Below, one piece after another: positions 1-10,568 of a stretch of DNA of 64,000 nt. The notes beneath the pieces were generated by a model, which searched no databases, had not been told where the DNA came from, and worked only from the letters and a program-made list of their open reading frames with translations. The position numbers were made by a program, and so were the translations under genes. How positions within the stretch are numbered: position 1 is the first letter of the stretch; the number at the start of each line of letters is the position of its first letter. The stretch is from JAXLRU01 sp046330935. GTDB taxonomy: Bacteria; Actinomycetota; Actinomycetes; Actinomycetales; Kineosporiaceae. The stretch is from contig JAXLRU010000003.1 of NCBI GenBank assembly GCA_046330935.1, positions 186,001 to 250,000 of the forward strand, in the 5' to 3' direction.

Positions 1-966
1 GGCCCGGACCTGCTCGAGGAAGGCCTCGCGCGTCGTCAGGCGTGGCTCGAACCCGAGGTCGCGGCGCATCCGGGTGGTGTCGAGGCAGCGCCCGTAGCGC
101 AGGAACGCCTGCTGGTCGGCGGTGACCTCCCCCACCCTGGTCCGGCCCAGGCCCCGGGCCACGGCACCAGCCAGCGGCGGCAGGACGGGCACGGTGACCC
201 GGCCCGCCAGGTGGGCGGCCTGGCTGAGCAGGAGCACGCCGTCCCCCGCCACGTTCACCGCGCCCGCGAGGTCGCTGTCGACGGCCGCGACGCACGCCGC
301 CACCGCGTCGTCCTCGTGCAGGAACTGCAGTCTCGGGTCGAACCCCAGCACGGTCGGCACCGCGGGCAGCGCCAGGTAGTCGGCCAGGGGCGTGCTCTCG
401 GACGGGCCGACGACGTCGGCCAGGCGCAGCGCCAGGACGGCGACGCCCGGACGCCGCCGGGCCAGGCCCCGGGCGTAGGACTCGACCTCCACGCAGTCGC
501 GGCCCCAGCCCGACCGCGGTGCGGCGGCCGGCTCGGTGTCCTCGGCGACGAGCGCAGGGTCGCGCGGCGAGGCCCCGTACACGGCCGACGTCGAGCCCAG
601 GACGACGCGGCGCACGGTCGTCGAGCGCTGGCAGGCCGCGAGGAGGTGCATCGTCCCGATGACGTTGATCTCCTTCATCACCGACCTCCCGCCCACCCGG
701 GCCGGGGTGGCGACGAGGCCGAGGTGGACGACGACGTCGGGGCGGACCCGCTCGACGGCGGCGGCCAGCGCCCCGCCGCGCGGGTCGGCCGTGACGAGGT
801 CGACGCCGGGCAGCTCGCGCAGGCCCCCGGCACGGGAGGGCTCGGACCGTTCCAGGGTGGAGGCCAGCCCCACGACGCGGTCGACGCCCGGGCTCGCGGC
901 CAGGGCCACGGCGACGCCGGCCCCCACGGCGCGGGACACCCCGGTGACGAGCACCACGCGTCCCAC
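1..966 (-). CDS. NAD-dependent epimerase/dehydratase family protein (3' end outside window)
   Basis: The frame is open for 322 codons from a GTG at 966 and leaves the window before its stop. The N-terminus VGRVVLVTGVSRAVGAG is a variant of the Rossmann TGxxGxxG dinucleotide-binding loop. It is followed by a STSAVYGAS segment and a DCVEVESYARGLARR stretch where extended SDRs carry their catalytic Tyr region. The canonical YxxxK is not obvious, so sugar-epimerase activity is uncertain. A GGGAGG Shine-Dalgarno lies just upstream of the GTG, and no better start is in frame. The order epimerase, bS22, BldC-like regulator, AcuC, all on this strand, is one I recall from other actinobacteria. The substrate is unknown. 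Confidence 0.85.
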   Translation of the reverse strand, partial: MGRVVLVTGVSRAVGAGVAVALAASPGVDRVVGLASTLERSEPSRAGGLRELPGVDLVTADPRGGALAAAVERVRPDVVVHLGLVATPARVGGRSVMKEINVIGTMHLLAACQRSTTVRRVVLGSTSAVYGASPRDPALVAEDTEPAAAPRSGWGRDCVEVESYARGLARRRPGVAVLALRLADVVGPSESTPLADYLALPAVPTVLGFDPRLQFLHEDDAVAACVAAVDSDLAGAVNVAGDGVLLLSQAAHLAGRVTVPVLPPLAGAVARGLGRTRVGEVTADQQAFLRYGRCLDTTRMRRDLGFEPRLTTREAFLEQVRA

Positions 967-1171
967 AGACCCTCCCGTCCGCACGACCCCGGCGGTCGCT
1001 CACGGTGATGCTACGCGTCACCGCCCGTGGTGGCCCGGCGTCGGCGCCCGCCGTCAGGCGCCCCAAAACGTCACCGCCCGCCTCCCTGGCCCGGACGGTG
1101 GGCGGGATGCGGGCGGTGCGAGGGCCTCGGCACCGGCGCGACGAGCGAGCGTCAGCGCCGGTCTGCCGGGC

Positions 1172-1270
1172 TCACTTCTTGTTGCGGCGCTGGTGACGCG
1201 TCTTGCGCAGCAGCTTGCGGTGCTTCTTCTTCGCCATGCGCTTGCGGCGCTTCTTGATGACGGAGCCCAT
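1172..1270 (-). CDS. 30S ribosomal protein bS22 (AURKAIP1/COX24 domain)
   Basis: This 32-residue protein begins MGSVIKKRRKRMAKKKHRK and ends RRNKK; about half of its residues are Lys or Arg. That is the signature of bS22, a tiny actinobacterial small-subunit protein that binds rRNA near the decoding region (family knowledge from mycobacterial ribosome structures). The ATG at 1268-1270 is chosen because the family always begins MGSVIKKRR. Longer in-frame extensions upstream have low-complexity composition unlike a protein. It lies between the epimerase and the BldC-like gene on the same strand. Confidence 0.95.
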   Translation of the reverse strand: MGSVIKKRRKRMAKKKHRKLLRKTRHQRRNKK

Positions 1271-1488
1271 GGGTTCCTCGCAGTCGGTTCGAATCGTGGC
1301 ACGGACCACCACCGCACGGATGGTGTTCCGCGAATGTCTCGCAGAGCGTCTCGGCGCCCGCCGCTGCCCAGCGCAGGCACAGGCGTCGCCGGTACCGGAG
1401 GCCAGAGTACCCCGCGCCACGAGGTGGCCCGGACACCCGAGGGCGGGCGGCAGCCGTGAGAGCACGGCCGCAGCGGCGCCGCCCGGGT

Positions 1489-1680
1489 TCAGCCGGCGTC
1501 GACGAACGACTCGTGCAGGTAGTCCTGCACCGCTCGCTCGGGCACCCGGTAGGAGCGGCCCACCCGCACGGCGGGCAGCTCACCGGAGTGCACCAGCCGG
1601 TACACCGTCATCTTGGAGACGCGCATGATCGTGGCCACCTCGGCCACGGTCAGGAACCGCACGTCGAATTCCGCAGGCAT
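1489..1680 (-). CDS. BldC-like small MerR/excisionase-type HTH regulator
   Basis: The 63-residue protein contains FLTVAEVATIMRVSKMTVYRLVHSGELPAVRVGRSYRVPE, a winged helix-turn-helix of the MerR/excisionase class that fills almost the whole protein. This is typical of BldC, a developmental DNA-binding protein of actinobacteria that binds direct repeats cooperatively (family knowledge). The ATG at 1680 is preferred over an upstream in-frame ATG because GAGGAGAGG precedes it and the domain starts immediately after. A TAGGGT -10-like hexamer on this strand (1794-1789) would give a leader of about 100 nt. Whether this is the BldC orthologue or a paralogue cannot be decided here. Confidence 0.9.
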   Translation of the reverse strand: MPAEFDVRFLTVAEVATIMRVSKMTVYRLVHSGELPAVRVGRSYRVPERAVQDYLHESFVDAG

Positions 1681-1855
1681 CTCGCCTCTCCTCGCCGCGG
1701 GCGCGCAGCCGGCTTCCCCACCGGCCGCGTGCCGGCCCGGCACGGCTGCCCCGAGCAGCCGCGACGTGATCCGTCACCCGACCTGCCCACCCTAGGGGCT
1801 GGTGTGACACCTGGGGAAGGTGCCCGGTTTGCCGCAGGTCTGCGGGGCGCCGCGC

Positions 1856-3055
1856 TCAGTCGTAGAACGGGTCGAGACCGTGCAGGGGGAAGACGGCGCG
1901 GCGCGTGGCCATGACCGCACGGTCGAGGGCGTCGGAGGGGTCGTAGCCGCGGTGGAAGTCGCGCCAGCGCAGCGCCGCGCCGTCCCCCATGAGCTCGGGC
2001 CCGGGCCGCCCGGTCAGCGCCTCCGCCTGCTGCCGCCAGGCCGGCGGCACCGGGGTGGCCGCCTCGACGGGGGCGTGCGCGGCGATCCCCACGAGGTGGG
2101 CCCAGGCGCGCGGCACGACGTCGACGACCTCGTACCCCCCGCCGCCGAAGGCGACCCAGCGCCCGTGGGCGGACTCGTGCGCGAGGTCGTGCAGCGCCAC
2201 CGCCGCGGCGCGCTGGGCGTCGACGGACAGCGCCAGGTTGGTCAGGGGGTCCAGGGCGTGCCCGTCGCACCCGTGCTGGGTCACGAGCAGGTCGGGCCCG
2301 ATCGCGCGCACGAGGGGCGGGACGACGGCGTGGAAGGCGCGCAGCCACCCGTCGTCGCCCGTGCCCGCGGGCAGCGCCACGTTCACCGCCTCGCCCTGCG
2401 CGCGCGGCCCGCCGACGTCCGCCGCAGCCCCGGTGCCCGGGAACAGGGTGAGGCCCGACTCGTGGATGGAGATCGTGGTGACGCGCGGGTCGTCCCAGAA
2501 GGCGCGCTCCACGCCGTCGCCGTGATGGGCGTCGACGTCGACGTAGACGACGCGGCGGGCGCCCTCGGCGAGCACCGCGCGGATCGCCACCACGAGGTCG
2601 TTGTAGACGCAGAAGCCGCTGGCGGCGTCGGCGCCCGCGTGGTGCAGGCCGCCCGCGACGTTGACGCCGTGGCGCGCCTCACCCCGCCACACGGCCAGCG
2701 CGACGTCCCGGCTGGCGGCGGCGATCCGCGCCGACGCCTCGTGCATGCCGACGAAGACCGGGACGTCGTCGGTGCCCAGCCCGTGGCGCGCCAGCCGGGC
2801 GGGCAGGTCCTCGGGCCAGGACGGCGACGGCGCGGATGCCGCCCGCACGACGTCGACGTAGTCCGGGGTGTGCGCGGTGAGCAGGGTGTCGTCGTCGGCG
2901 GGGACGGCCCCGGCCACGAGGACGTCGCCGTCCAGCAGGCCGAGCTCGGCGCACAGGGCGTGGGTGAGGTCGAGCCGCAGCGGCGACATGGGGTGGCCGC
3001 GACCGAAGTCGTAGCCGGTGAAGGCCTGGTCCCAGGCCAGCCGCAGGCCGCGCAT
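1856..3055 (-). CDS. acuC: AcuC-type histone-deacetylase-superfamily protein
   Basis: This 399-residue protein belongs to the zinc-dependent class I/II deacetylase fold. Visible motifs in order are a substrate-channel GGLHHAGADAASGFCVYND stretch, the zinc-binding YVDVDAHHGDG motif near residue 170, a TISIHESG strand, a second metal-site Asp in HGCDGHALDP, and a C-terminal GGGGYE loop. In Bacillus, AcuC deacetylates and reactivates acetyl-CoA synthetase; that substrate is inferred from family membership, as no acs gene is in the window. The ATG at 3055 gives MRGLRLAWDQAFTGYDFGRGHP, the usual family N-terminus. The longer upstream extension overlaps the divergent GH16 gene and is rejected. Confidence 0.9.
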   Translation of the reverse strand: MRGLRLAWDQAFTGYDFGRGHPMSPLRLDLTHALCAELGLLDGDVLVAGAVPADDDTLLTAHTPDYVDVVRAASAPSPSWPEDLPARLARHGLGTDDVPVFVGMHEASARIAAASRDVALAVWRGEARHGVNVAGGLHHAGADAASGFCVYNDLVVAIRAVLAEGARRVVYVDVDAHHGDGVERAFWDDPRVTTISIHESGLTLFPGTGAAADVGGPRAQGEAVNVALPAGTGDDGWLRAFHAVVPPLVRAIGPDLLVTQHGCDGHALDPLTNLALSVDAQRAAAVALHDLAHESAHGRWVAFGGGGYEVVDVVPRAWAHLVGIAAHAPVEAATPVPPAWRQQAEALTGRPGPELMGDGAALRWRDFHRGYDPSDALDRAVMATRRAVFPLHGLDPFYD

Positions 3056-3127
3056 CGGCTCACCGTACCGGCCGCCTGCGGGTGGCCCCTTGACGCCGCG
3101 CGCCGCCGGGCACGAAGGTGACCGGCC

Positions 3128-4182
3128 ATGTCGACGTCGCGCAGGTACCGCTGGCCGGTGGCCGTCCTCTCCGCCGGGGCCCTGTCGCTCGGCGCCGCCG
3201 TGGCGCTCGCCGCTCCGGCGCCCCTGGCGCCCCGCCCCGCGGCCCCGCAGACCTCGCAGGGCTGGTCGGGGTCCGCCGACGCGTCGCAGGTGCGGGCCGC
3301 CGCGACGAAGAAGAGCCGGACGAAGACGAAGAAGACCAGGACCCGCACGAAGAAGACGAAGACGCGGACGACGTCCCCCGGGCCGACCACGCCGCCGCCG
3401 ACCACCACCACGCCCCCGCGCCCCACGACGACCACCCCGAGCCCCACCGACACGGGCTCGCGCTGGGAGACGGTGATCGACTCGTCGTCCCTCACGGACT
3501 GGGCGTCGTTCGAGAAGACGTGGAACTACCTCTACCCCTGGGGCAGCGACCACAACGGCAGCGCCCGGATGTACGGCAGCAGCACCGACCACAACCACGT
3601 GCAGCTGTCGGGTGGGGTGCTGTCGCTGCTCGCCACCCGGATCACCTGGGACGAGGGCAACTCCGGCGCCAACCCAAGCCGAAGATCTCCTACCACTCGG
3701 GCGCGGTGCACGCGAAGAGCCAGGTGGTGGTGAGCGACCAGTTCCCCAACTGGGAGGTCAAGGGCACCTTCCAGGCCCCCAGCGCCAAGGGCACGTGGCC
3801 GGCGTTCTGGCTGACCGGCGCCACGAGCTGGCCGCCGGAGATCGACATCCTGGAGTTCAAGGGCGACGCCCGGAACTGGTTCAACACGTTCCGGACCTCC
3901 AGCGACGTCTCCTCGACCGTGGTCGGCGTGAGCAGCCCCGGGGACTGGCACACCTACCGGGTGTGGATGACCAAGGCGAACGCCACCGACGTCACCGTGC
4001 ACTTCTACGTCGACGGCGTGTGGAAGGGCCAGCACAACGCGGCCGGGTTCGTCGGCAAGCCGATGTGGTTGATCATGAACTTGCAGATGGAGGGGTCCTC
4101 CGGGGCGCCGGGCCCCGGCGTGGGTGCCGAGACCTGGTACCGGGGCAAGGACATCTACGTGGGGCGCACCCGGGCCTGGTGA
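3128..4182 (+). CDS. Secreted glycoside hydrolase family 16 protein (one frame break)
   Basis: The protein has a signal peptide (SRRYRWPVAVLSAGALSLGAAVALA), then a strongly basic linker of alternating Lys, Thr and Arg (about residues 60-80), a Thr/Pro linker and a GH16 domain. The catalytic motif is EIDILEF at about 3838-3858, with the two Glu as nucleophile and acid/base, preceded by GTWPAFWL. Laminarin, lichenan or similar beta-glucans are likely substrates, but specificity is not readable. The frame breaks near 3670: SGANP continues as KPKISYHSGAVHAKS only if one C is restored in the CCC run. AAGGTGA precedes the ATG. The lysine-rich linker recurs in other secreted proteins of this window. 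Confidence 0.88.
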
Positions 4183-4201
4183 GCGCCCCCGCCGTGGGAC
4201 C

Positions 4202-4882
4202 ATGCTCGTCGTGCCAGGCTCGAAGAACCCCCGCGAGGACGCCGTCCTCGTCTGCGGCCTCGGGCGCTTCGGCGCCTCCACGGCCTTCGCCCTCGCCCGG
4301 ATCGGCCACGACATCCTCGCGATCGACCGCGACGCGCGGATCGTGCAGGACTGGTCGGGCCGCCTCACCCACGTCGTGGAGGCCGACTCCACGAGCATGG
4401 AGGCGCTGCGCCAGCTCGGCTGCACCGAGTTCCGGATCGCGATCGTCGGGATCGGCACGTCGATCGAGTCCAGCGTCCTGACCTGCGTGAACCTCGTCGA
4501 CCTCGGCATCCCCCAGATCTGGGCCAAGGCGATCACGATCCCGCACGGCAAGATCCTGGAGCGGATCGGCGTCCACCACGTCGTCTACCCCGAGAAGGAC
4601 GCCGGCGAGCGCGTCGCGCACCTGGTGACGGGCCGGCTGATGGACTACATGGAGTTCGACGACGGCTTCGCCATCGTGAAGATGCGCCCGCCGAAGGAGA
4701 CCCACGGCTTCACCCTCACCGAGTCCCGGGTGCGCGAGAAGTACGGCGTGACGGTCGTCGGGGTGAAGGCGCCCGGCAAGGAGTTCAGCTACGCGGGGCC
4801 GCAGACGCGGATCAGCGCGCACGACACGCTGCTGGTCAGCGGCCACGCGGAGCTGCTGGAACGGTTCGCGGGGCGCCCGTGA
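4202..4882 (+). CDS. trkA: TrkA-family potassium uptake regulatory subunit (RCK N and C domains)
   Basis: The 226-residue cytoplasmic protein starts with an RCK_N Rossmann domain (VCGLGRFGAS glycine loop, AIDRDARIVQ with the acidic end of beta-2) and ends with an RCK_C/TrkA_C domain (about residues 145-226). It gates the TrkH/KtrB channel according to nucleotide ligand. RCK_C domains are established c-di-AMP targets in several Gram-positive bacteria, and disA lies in this window. The stop overlaps the start of trkH by 4 nt (GTGA), indicating translational coupling. The ATG at 4202 is chosen because the longer frame would run back into the GH16 gene. Confidence 0.93.
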   Translation: MLVVPGSKNPREDAVLVCGLGRFGASTAFALARIGHDILAIDRDARIVQDWSGRLTHVVEADSTSMEALRQLGCTEFRIAIVGIGTSIESSVLTCVNLVDLGIPQIWAKAITIPHGKILERIGVHHVVYPEKDAGERVAHLVTGRLMDYMEFDDGFAIVKMRPPKETHGFTLTESRVREKYGVTVVGVKAPGKEFSYAGPQTRISAHDTLLVSGHAELLERFAGRP

Positions 4883-6363
4883 GGCCCGGCACCGACGGCG
4901 GCGGACGCCCCGGGGAGCCGGACGTCGCCGACGACGCGGCGGAGCCCGTCGCCGATCGGATCGGCGACCAGGCGGTGCCCGGCGGGCGCCTGGAGGAGCT
5001 GCTGCGCCACCGGCGCATCCACCGCCGCGAGGTGGCCAGCACCCACCCGTTGCGCACCCCCGGCCAGCTGGTCACCCTGGCGTTCCTCGCCATGATCGGC
5101 GCCGGGACGCTGCTGCTGATGCTGCCGATCTCGACGAGCGGCCCCGGCGGGGCGCCGGTACGCACGGCCCTGTTCACGGCGACGTCCGCCGCCTGCGTGA
5201 CCGGCCTGACGACCGTGGACACCGCCACGTACTGGAGCGGTTTCGGCGAGGCCGTGCTCCTGGTGCTCGTGCAGCTGGGCGGCCTCGGGGTGATGACGTT
5301 CGCCTCGCTGCTGGGCCTGCTCGTCTCGGGGCGGCTGGGCCTGCGCTCGCGCCTGCTGGCCCAGGCCGAGACCCGCACCCTCGACCTCGGCACGGTCCGC
5401 CGGGTCGTCGTCGGGCTGGTGAAGATCAGCGCGACGATCCAGTCGGTCGTGTTCGTGGCACTGACCCTGCGCCTGTGGCTGGGCTACGACAACTCCCTGC
5501 GCCACGCGGCCTACCTGGGGCTCTTCCACGCCGTCTCGGCCTACAACAACGCAGGCTTCTCCCTGTGGTCGGACAGCCTCGTCGGCTTCTCCACCGACCC
5601 GTGGATCATCCTGCCGATCGCGGGGGCGGTGATCCTCGGCGGCATCGGCTACCCCGTGCTGCTGGAGCTGCGGGCCTCGCGCCGCTGGCGTCGGTGGTCC
5701 CTGCACACCAAGCTCACGCTCGTCACGACGGGCGCGCTGCTCGTCCTCGGGCCCCTGTTCATCTGGCTCACCGAGCACCCGCACCGCACGGTCGGCCAGC
5801 ACGGCCTCGCCGGGGAGCTGCTCGCGGCCGGCTTCGGCGGGGTGACCGCCCGCAGCGCGGGCTTCGCCACCTTCGACTACGCGGCGGCCCAGCCTGCGAC
5901 GCTGCTCGCCAGCGTGATGCTCATGTTCGTCGGGGGCGGGGCCGCGAGCACCGCGGGCGGGATCAAGGTGACGACGCTCGCCGTCCTCACCCTCGCGGTG
6001 GCCGCCGAGGTGCGCGGCGACAAGGACATCACCGCGTTCAAGCGGCGGATCTCGCCGGCGACCGGCCGCCAGGCCCTGGCCGTGGCGATGATCGCCGTGG
6101 CGACGCTCACGACGGCCACCCTGGTGCTGCTCGAGGTGTCGGCGTTCACGTTCGACCAGGCGCTGTTCGAGGTGACCTCCGCCGTCACCACCACCGGGCT
6201 GTCCACGGGCATCACTCCGTCGGTGCCGCCCGCGGGTCAGTACCTGCTCATCGCGCTCATGGTGCTGGGCAGGCTCGGGCCCGTGTCGGTGGCGTCGTCC
6301 CTGGCGCTGCGCCAGCGCTTCCGCGCCTACCGCTACCCCGAGGCGCGCCCCGTCGTCGGCTGA
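4879..6363 (+). CDS. TrkH/KtrB-family potassium transporter subunit
   Basis: The 494-residue integral membrane protein has a hydrophilic N-terminal tail of about 50 residues and then about ten hydrophobic segments. The four pore-loop repeats typical of Ktr/Trk transporters are visible as glycine-containing turns: ACVTGLTTVD, AYNNAGFSL, GVTARSAGF and VTTTGLSTG. Together with the overlapping trkA upstream it should form a two-component potassium uptake system. The GTG at 4879 overlaps the trkA stop. The gene ends 12 nt from the convergent proC stop. KtrB and TrkH cannot be separated by eye; the length fits KtrB-like proteins of actinobacteria. Confidence 0.93.
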   Translation: MRPGTDGGGRPGEPDVADDAAEPVADRIGDQAVPGGRLEELLRHRRIHRREVASTHPLRTPGQLVTLAFLAMIGAGTLLLMLPISTSGPGGAPVRTALFTATSAACVTGLTTVDTATYWSGFGEAVLLVLVQLGGLGVMTFASLLGLLVSGRLGLRSRLLAQAETRTLDLGTVRRVVVGLVKISATIQSVVFVALTLRLWLGYDNSLRHAAYLGLFHAVSAYNNAGFSLWSDSLVGFSTDPWIILPIAGAVILGGIGYPVLLELRASRRWRRWSLHTKLTLVTTGALLVLGPLFIWLTEHPHRTVGQHGLAGELLAAGFGGVTARSAGFATFDYAAAQPATLLASVMLMFVGGGAASTAGGIKVTTLAVLTLAVAAEVRGDKDITAFKRRISPATGRQALAVAMIAVATLTTATLVLLEVSAFTFDQALFEVTSAVTTTGLSTGITPSVPPAGQYLLIALMVLGRLGPVSVASSLALRQRFRAYRYPEARPVVG

Positions 6364-6375
6364 CCGCCCGCGGGA

Positions 6376-7179
6376 TCAGTCGCTGGACAGCTCCGCGGAG
6401 CGGTCGCGGGCGGCGATCATCGCCTCGACGACGGCGGCGCGGACGCCGTGGGCGTCGAGCGTGCGCAGCGCGGCGATGGTGGTGCCCGCAGGCGAGGAGA
6501 CCTGCTCGCGCAGGAGCACGGGATGGGTGCCCGTCTCCTTGAGCATCGTGGCCGCGCCCAGGAGGGTCTGGACCGCCAGGCGGGTGGCCACGGGGCGGGG
6601 CAGCCCCAGCAGGACCCCGGCCTCGATCATCGCGTCGACCACGTAGAACACGTACGCGGGGCCCGAACCGCTGACGGCGGTGACGGCGTCCTGCTGGTAC
6701 TCGGGCACCTCGATGACGTCGCCGGTCGCCGCGAGCAGGGCCTTGGCCCGCGCGACGTGCTCGGGCGAGCAGTGCGCGCCGGGCGAGATCGCCGCCATGC
6801 CCTGACCGACCAGCGCCGGAGTGTTGGGCATGACCCGCACGACGGGGCAGCCGCGGGGCAGGTTGCGTTCGAGCACGGCCGTGCTGACCCCGGCGGCGAC
6901 GGACACGACCAGGGTGTTGGGGCGGACCGAGTCCTGCACCTGCGACAGCGTCGCGCGCACGTCCTGCGGCTTCACCGACACCACGATCACGGTGGCGCGG
7001 GCGGCGGCCTCCTCGGCCGACAGCGCGCTCACCCCGTGCTGGCGGGCCACCTCGGCGGCGCGCTCCGGGCGCCGCTCGGCGATCAGGACGTCACCGGGGG
7101 ACGTGCCGCCCGCGAGGACCCCCGCCAGCAGCGTCTCGCCCATCACCCCGACCCCGAGGAACGCGATCGTCTCCGTCAC
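6376..7179 (-). CDS. proC: Pyrroline-5-carboxylate reductase
   Basis: The 267-residue enzyme catalyses NAD(P)H-dependent reduction of pyrroline-5-carboxylate to proline, the last step of proline synthesis. Visible features are the N-terminal Rossmann loop FLGVGVMGETLL, the VVRVMPNTPALVGQG segment, and the C-terminal signature SGSGPAYVFYVVDAMIEAGVLLGLPR, followed by EQVSSPAGTTIAALRTLD. Length matches the family. The GTG at 7179 gives the usual VTETIAFLGVG start; the long upstream extension is low-complexity. It follows the proline-dehydrogenase-like gene by 92 nt on the same strand, a proline-related pairing. Confidence 0.95.
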   Translation of the reverse strand: MTETIAFLGVGVMGETLLAGVLAGGTSPGDVLIAERRPERAAEVARQHGVSALSAEEAAARATVIVVSVKPQDVRATLSQVQDSVRPNTLVVSVAAGVSTAVLERNLPRGCPVVRVMPNTPALVGQGMAAISPGAHCSPEHVARAKALLAATGDVIEVPEYQQDAVTAVSGSGPAYVFYVVDAMIEAGVLLGLPRPVATRLAVQTLLGAATMLKETGTHPVLLREQVSSPAGTTIAALRTLDAHGVRAAVVEAMIAARDRSAELSSD

Positions 7180-7271
7180 GCCACCGCACCGCCCTTCCGT
7201 CACGCGATCGCCGTCGACCCGGCGGTCCCCGCCGAGGATCTGCCCGCCATCCTGCCCTGTCGCGGCCCCGA

Positions 7272-8255
7272 TCAGGCCGACGGCACGCCCCCGGCCGCCC
7301 GCTGCGCCGCGCGGTCGCCCACCGAGCGGACGACGGTCGCGCGGGGGCTGGCCAGCGCCAGCCGGGCCAGCGCGATGGTCCAGCCGTGGCCGAACGGCAG
7401 CCACACCCGGACGGGATCTCCGTGCTCCAGCCGCCGGGCGAGCACCGCGGGGGCGCCGCGCCAGGGCACCTCGACCTCGTCCAGCGCGGGGGGCCGCGCG
7501 GAGGCGACCTCGAGCGCGGCGAGGAGGTCGACCAGCCGCGCGTCGCCCGTGGCGAGGACGGCGGGCACGGGCCCGGCAGGTCCCCTCGCCGCCGCGACGG
7601 CCTTCACCGCCCGGACGAACGCGAGGTCGACGGCGTGGGCCCGGGCGTGGGTGCGCCCCAGGGTGGCGGCCAGCCCGGCGCGCCAGGAGTCGCCTCCCCC
7701 GGTGGTCAGCTCGCGCGGGCGGGCCCAGGGCGCGAGTTCGGCCGGGGCGAGCCGGACCGGGACGCCGAGCGCGGCCACGTCCGCGGCCAGCGTGACGGCG
7801 TCGGGGAGACGGCAGTCGACGGTGACCGCGGGCGGCGTCGCCGACACCCCGTCCGCCTGGGCCCGGGCGACGGCGGCGACGACGGCCTCGGCGTGCCCGA
7901 GATCGCTGGTCAGGCGTACCGCCACGCCTCGGGCATCCGCCTCGGCCAGCAGCCGCGGCAGCCGCGCCAGTGCCAGGCAGCCGCGATCGGGGTCGTCGTG
8001 CGGGGCCATCCGCAGCAGCACCGCCACGGGCGCCTCCGGCGCCGGCCCGTGCCCCGCCCCGCGCACCAGGCGTCCGGCGAGCGCGAGCAGGGGCTCGACG
8101 TCGTCGGGGGACGGCGTCCCGGCCAGGCAGACCGGGATGCCGGAGGCGAGTTCCCGGGCGGCCGGGGCGGCCACCGCCTCGTGGTCGGCACCCGCGAGGT
8201 AGGGCGCGGCGACGGCGTCCAGCGCCGCGCGTCCGGCCGGTCCGGGGCCCGCCAT
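7272..8255 (-). CDS. Proline dehydrogenase-like protein
   Basis: This 327-residue protein reads like a diverged PRODH (FAD-dependent TIM barrel oxidising proline to pyrroline-5-carboxylate). The C-terminal RVWLPFGHGWTIALARLA matches the family's RVYVPYGxxWxxYxxRRL motif in spacing, although the double Arg that grips substrate carboxylate is incomplete. Middle strands AVRLTSDLGHAE, VTVDCRLPDA and PAVLATGDARLVDLLAAL fit barrel strands. The start at 8255 has a strong GGAGGTGACGG ribosome site. Its position beside proC supports a proline link, but loss of key residues could mean altered activity. It is divergent from the diguanylate cyclase gene. Confidence 0.6.
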   Translation of the reverse strand: MAGPGPAGRAALDAVAAPYLAGADHEAVAAPAARELASGIPVCLAGTPSPDDVEPLLALAGRLVRGAGHGPAPEAPVAVLLRMAPHDDPDRGCLALARLPRLLAEADARGVAVRLTSDLGHAEAVVAAVARAQADGVSATPPAVTVDCRLPDAVTLAADVAALGVPVRLAPAELAPWARPRELTTGGGDSWRAGLAATLGRTHARAHAVDLAFVRAVKAVAAARGPAGPVPAVLATGDARLVDLLAALEVASARPPALDEVEVPWRGAPAVLARRLEHGDPVRVWLPFGHGWTIALARLALASPRATVVRSVGDRAAQRAAGGVPSA

Positions 8256-8329
8256 CGCCGTCACCTCCGCTGCTCGCCCGCCGCGGGCGGGCCCGCCGAG
8301 CGTACGCGGCGGGACGCCGTCCACGGTCG

Positions 8330-8343
8330 ATCACATCCGTGAT
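8330..8343. promoter_or_regulatory. Short inverted repeat in divergent intergenic region
   Basis: ATCAC-ATCC-GTGAT is a perfect 5-bp inverted repeat with a 4-nt centre, placed between the divergent proline-dehydrogenase-like and diguanylate cyclase genes. It could be an operator half-site pair, but it is short and unsupported by further copies. Confidence 0.25.
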
Positions 8344-8407
8344 GTCAAGGTTCGCCCGCCACGCGCCGATCAGGAAACAGTCCCGGTGACCGCGGAGGTG
8401 AGCACCC

Positions 8408-10417
<2,010 letters not shown>

Positions 10418-10513
10418 ACGACCCCCCACGGGGAATTCTCCCCCAGGCAGGACACGACGGCGGGAACCTCTCCCCATCGACGCCCCACAATTGCCGGGCG
10501 GATGCTCGTCCCG

Positions 10514-10536
10514 TTCCCGGCCGCACCGGCCGGGAA
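10514..10536 (+). terminator. GC-rich hairpin between cyclase and NlpC/P60 gene
   Basis: TTCCCGGCCG and CGGCCGGGAA form a perfect 10-bp stem with a 3-nt loop, about 20 nt upstream of the ribosome site of the next gene. It may be a terminator of the cyclase gene or a leader hairpin of the hydrolase gene; no U-run follows. Confidence 0.5.
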
Positions 10537-10568
10537 TTCAGGGGACATCGGGGAAAGGACCATCCGTC

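Noticed and set aside
10418..10568. Possible c-di-AMP (ydaO-type) riboswitch upstream of the NlpC/P60 gene, tempting because disA is nearby and such riboswitches control wall hydrolases in actinobacteria.
   Set aside because: The 150-nt leader has a hairpin and a vaguely similar GGGGACATCGGGG stretch, but not the conserved 5' core; a covariance-model search would be needed.
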